Shown in pieces: positions 14,169 through 14,193 of a stretch of DNA of 14,193 bases. The notes beneath the pieces were generated by a model. The model made no database searches. It was not told the DNA's origin and saw nothing but the letters and a program-made list of their open reading frames with translations. Source of the stretch: Leadbetterella sp031420365. Lineage in GTDB: Bacteria; Bacteroidota; Bacteroidia; Cytophagales; Spirosomataceae. Each line of letters opens with the position of its first letter. Positions within the stretch are counted from its first letter, which is position 1. Position numbers and translations under genes: made by a program. Where the stretch lies: contig JANOMP010000358.1 in assembly GCA_031420365.1 (NCBI GenBank), positions 1 to 14,193 on the forward strand. Reading direction: 5' to 3'.

Positions 14169-14193
14169 AAAAAAACACAAAAACAGCATTATT

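Overview
The window looks like a chromosomal segment of a low-GC Bacteroidota bacterium, probably of the Cytophagales type. The indications are a DUF5606 protein (a family I know only from this phylum), AT-rich spacers, promoter-like TTG-N19-TAnnTTTG arrangements in place of sigma70 boxes, mostly poor Shine-Dalgarno sequences, and an ISAon1-like insertion sequence fragment at the left edge. The genus cannot be fixed from the sequence.

Left part (1-903): the tip of an IS element whose transposase runs off the window on the minus strand, a small DUF1801 gene 10 bp beyond the tip, and a long imperfect palindrome (about 164 bp, MITE-like) that starts at the stop codon of that gene.

Housekeeping core (904-9535): a stand-alone 2-oxoacid dehydrogenase E2-type acyltransferase domain (+) converges with a three-gene minus-strand operon: mlaE permease, mlaF ATPase, and a secreted alpha-toroid-like protein carrying a DADD motif reminiscent of class II terpene cyclases. 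Then, on the plus strand, come an SDR oxidoreductase, a DUF5606 protein with an intrinsic terminator, thiamine pyrophosphokinase, and class Ia ribonucleotide reductase alpha subunit (nrdA) with a strong terminator. The nrdA upstream region carries two near-identical DnaA-box repeats 110 bp apart. nrdB is not in the window.

Right part (9536-14193): a minus-strand, partly decayed defence island. In transcription order it holds a 3' fragment of hsdS (type I restriction specificity subunit) with an in-frame stop, an intact abiV (HEPN abortive infection protein) whose start sits directly at the hsdS stop, an intact zeta-toxin family kinase with an N-terminal extension, a 71-residue unknown protein with its own promoter and operator-like repeat, a DUF1016/YhcG PD-(D/E)XK nuclease pseudogene, and a DUF4268 nuclease-like pseudogene with three in-frame stops. 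The restriction-associated genes are broken while the two toxin/abortive-infection genes between them remain open, suggesting the island is losing restriction functions while abiV and the zeta kinase stay under selection.
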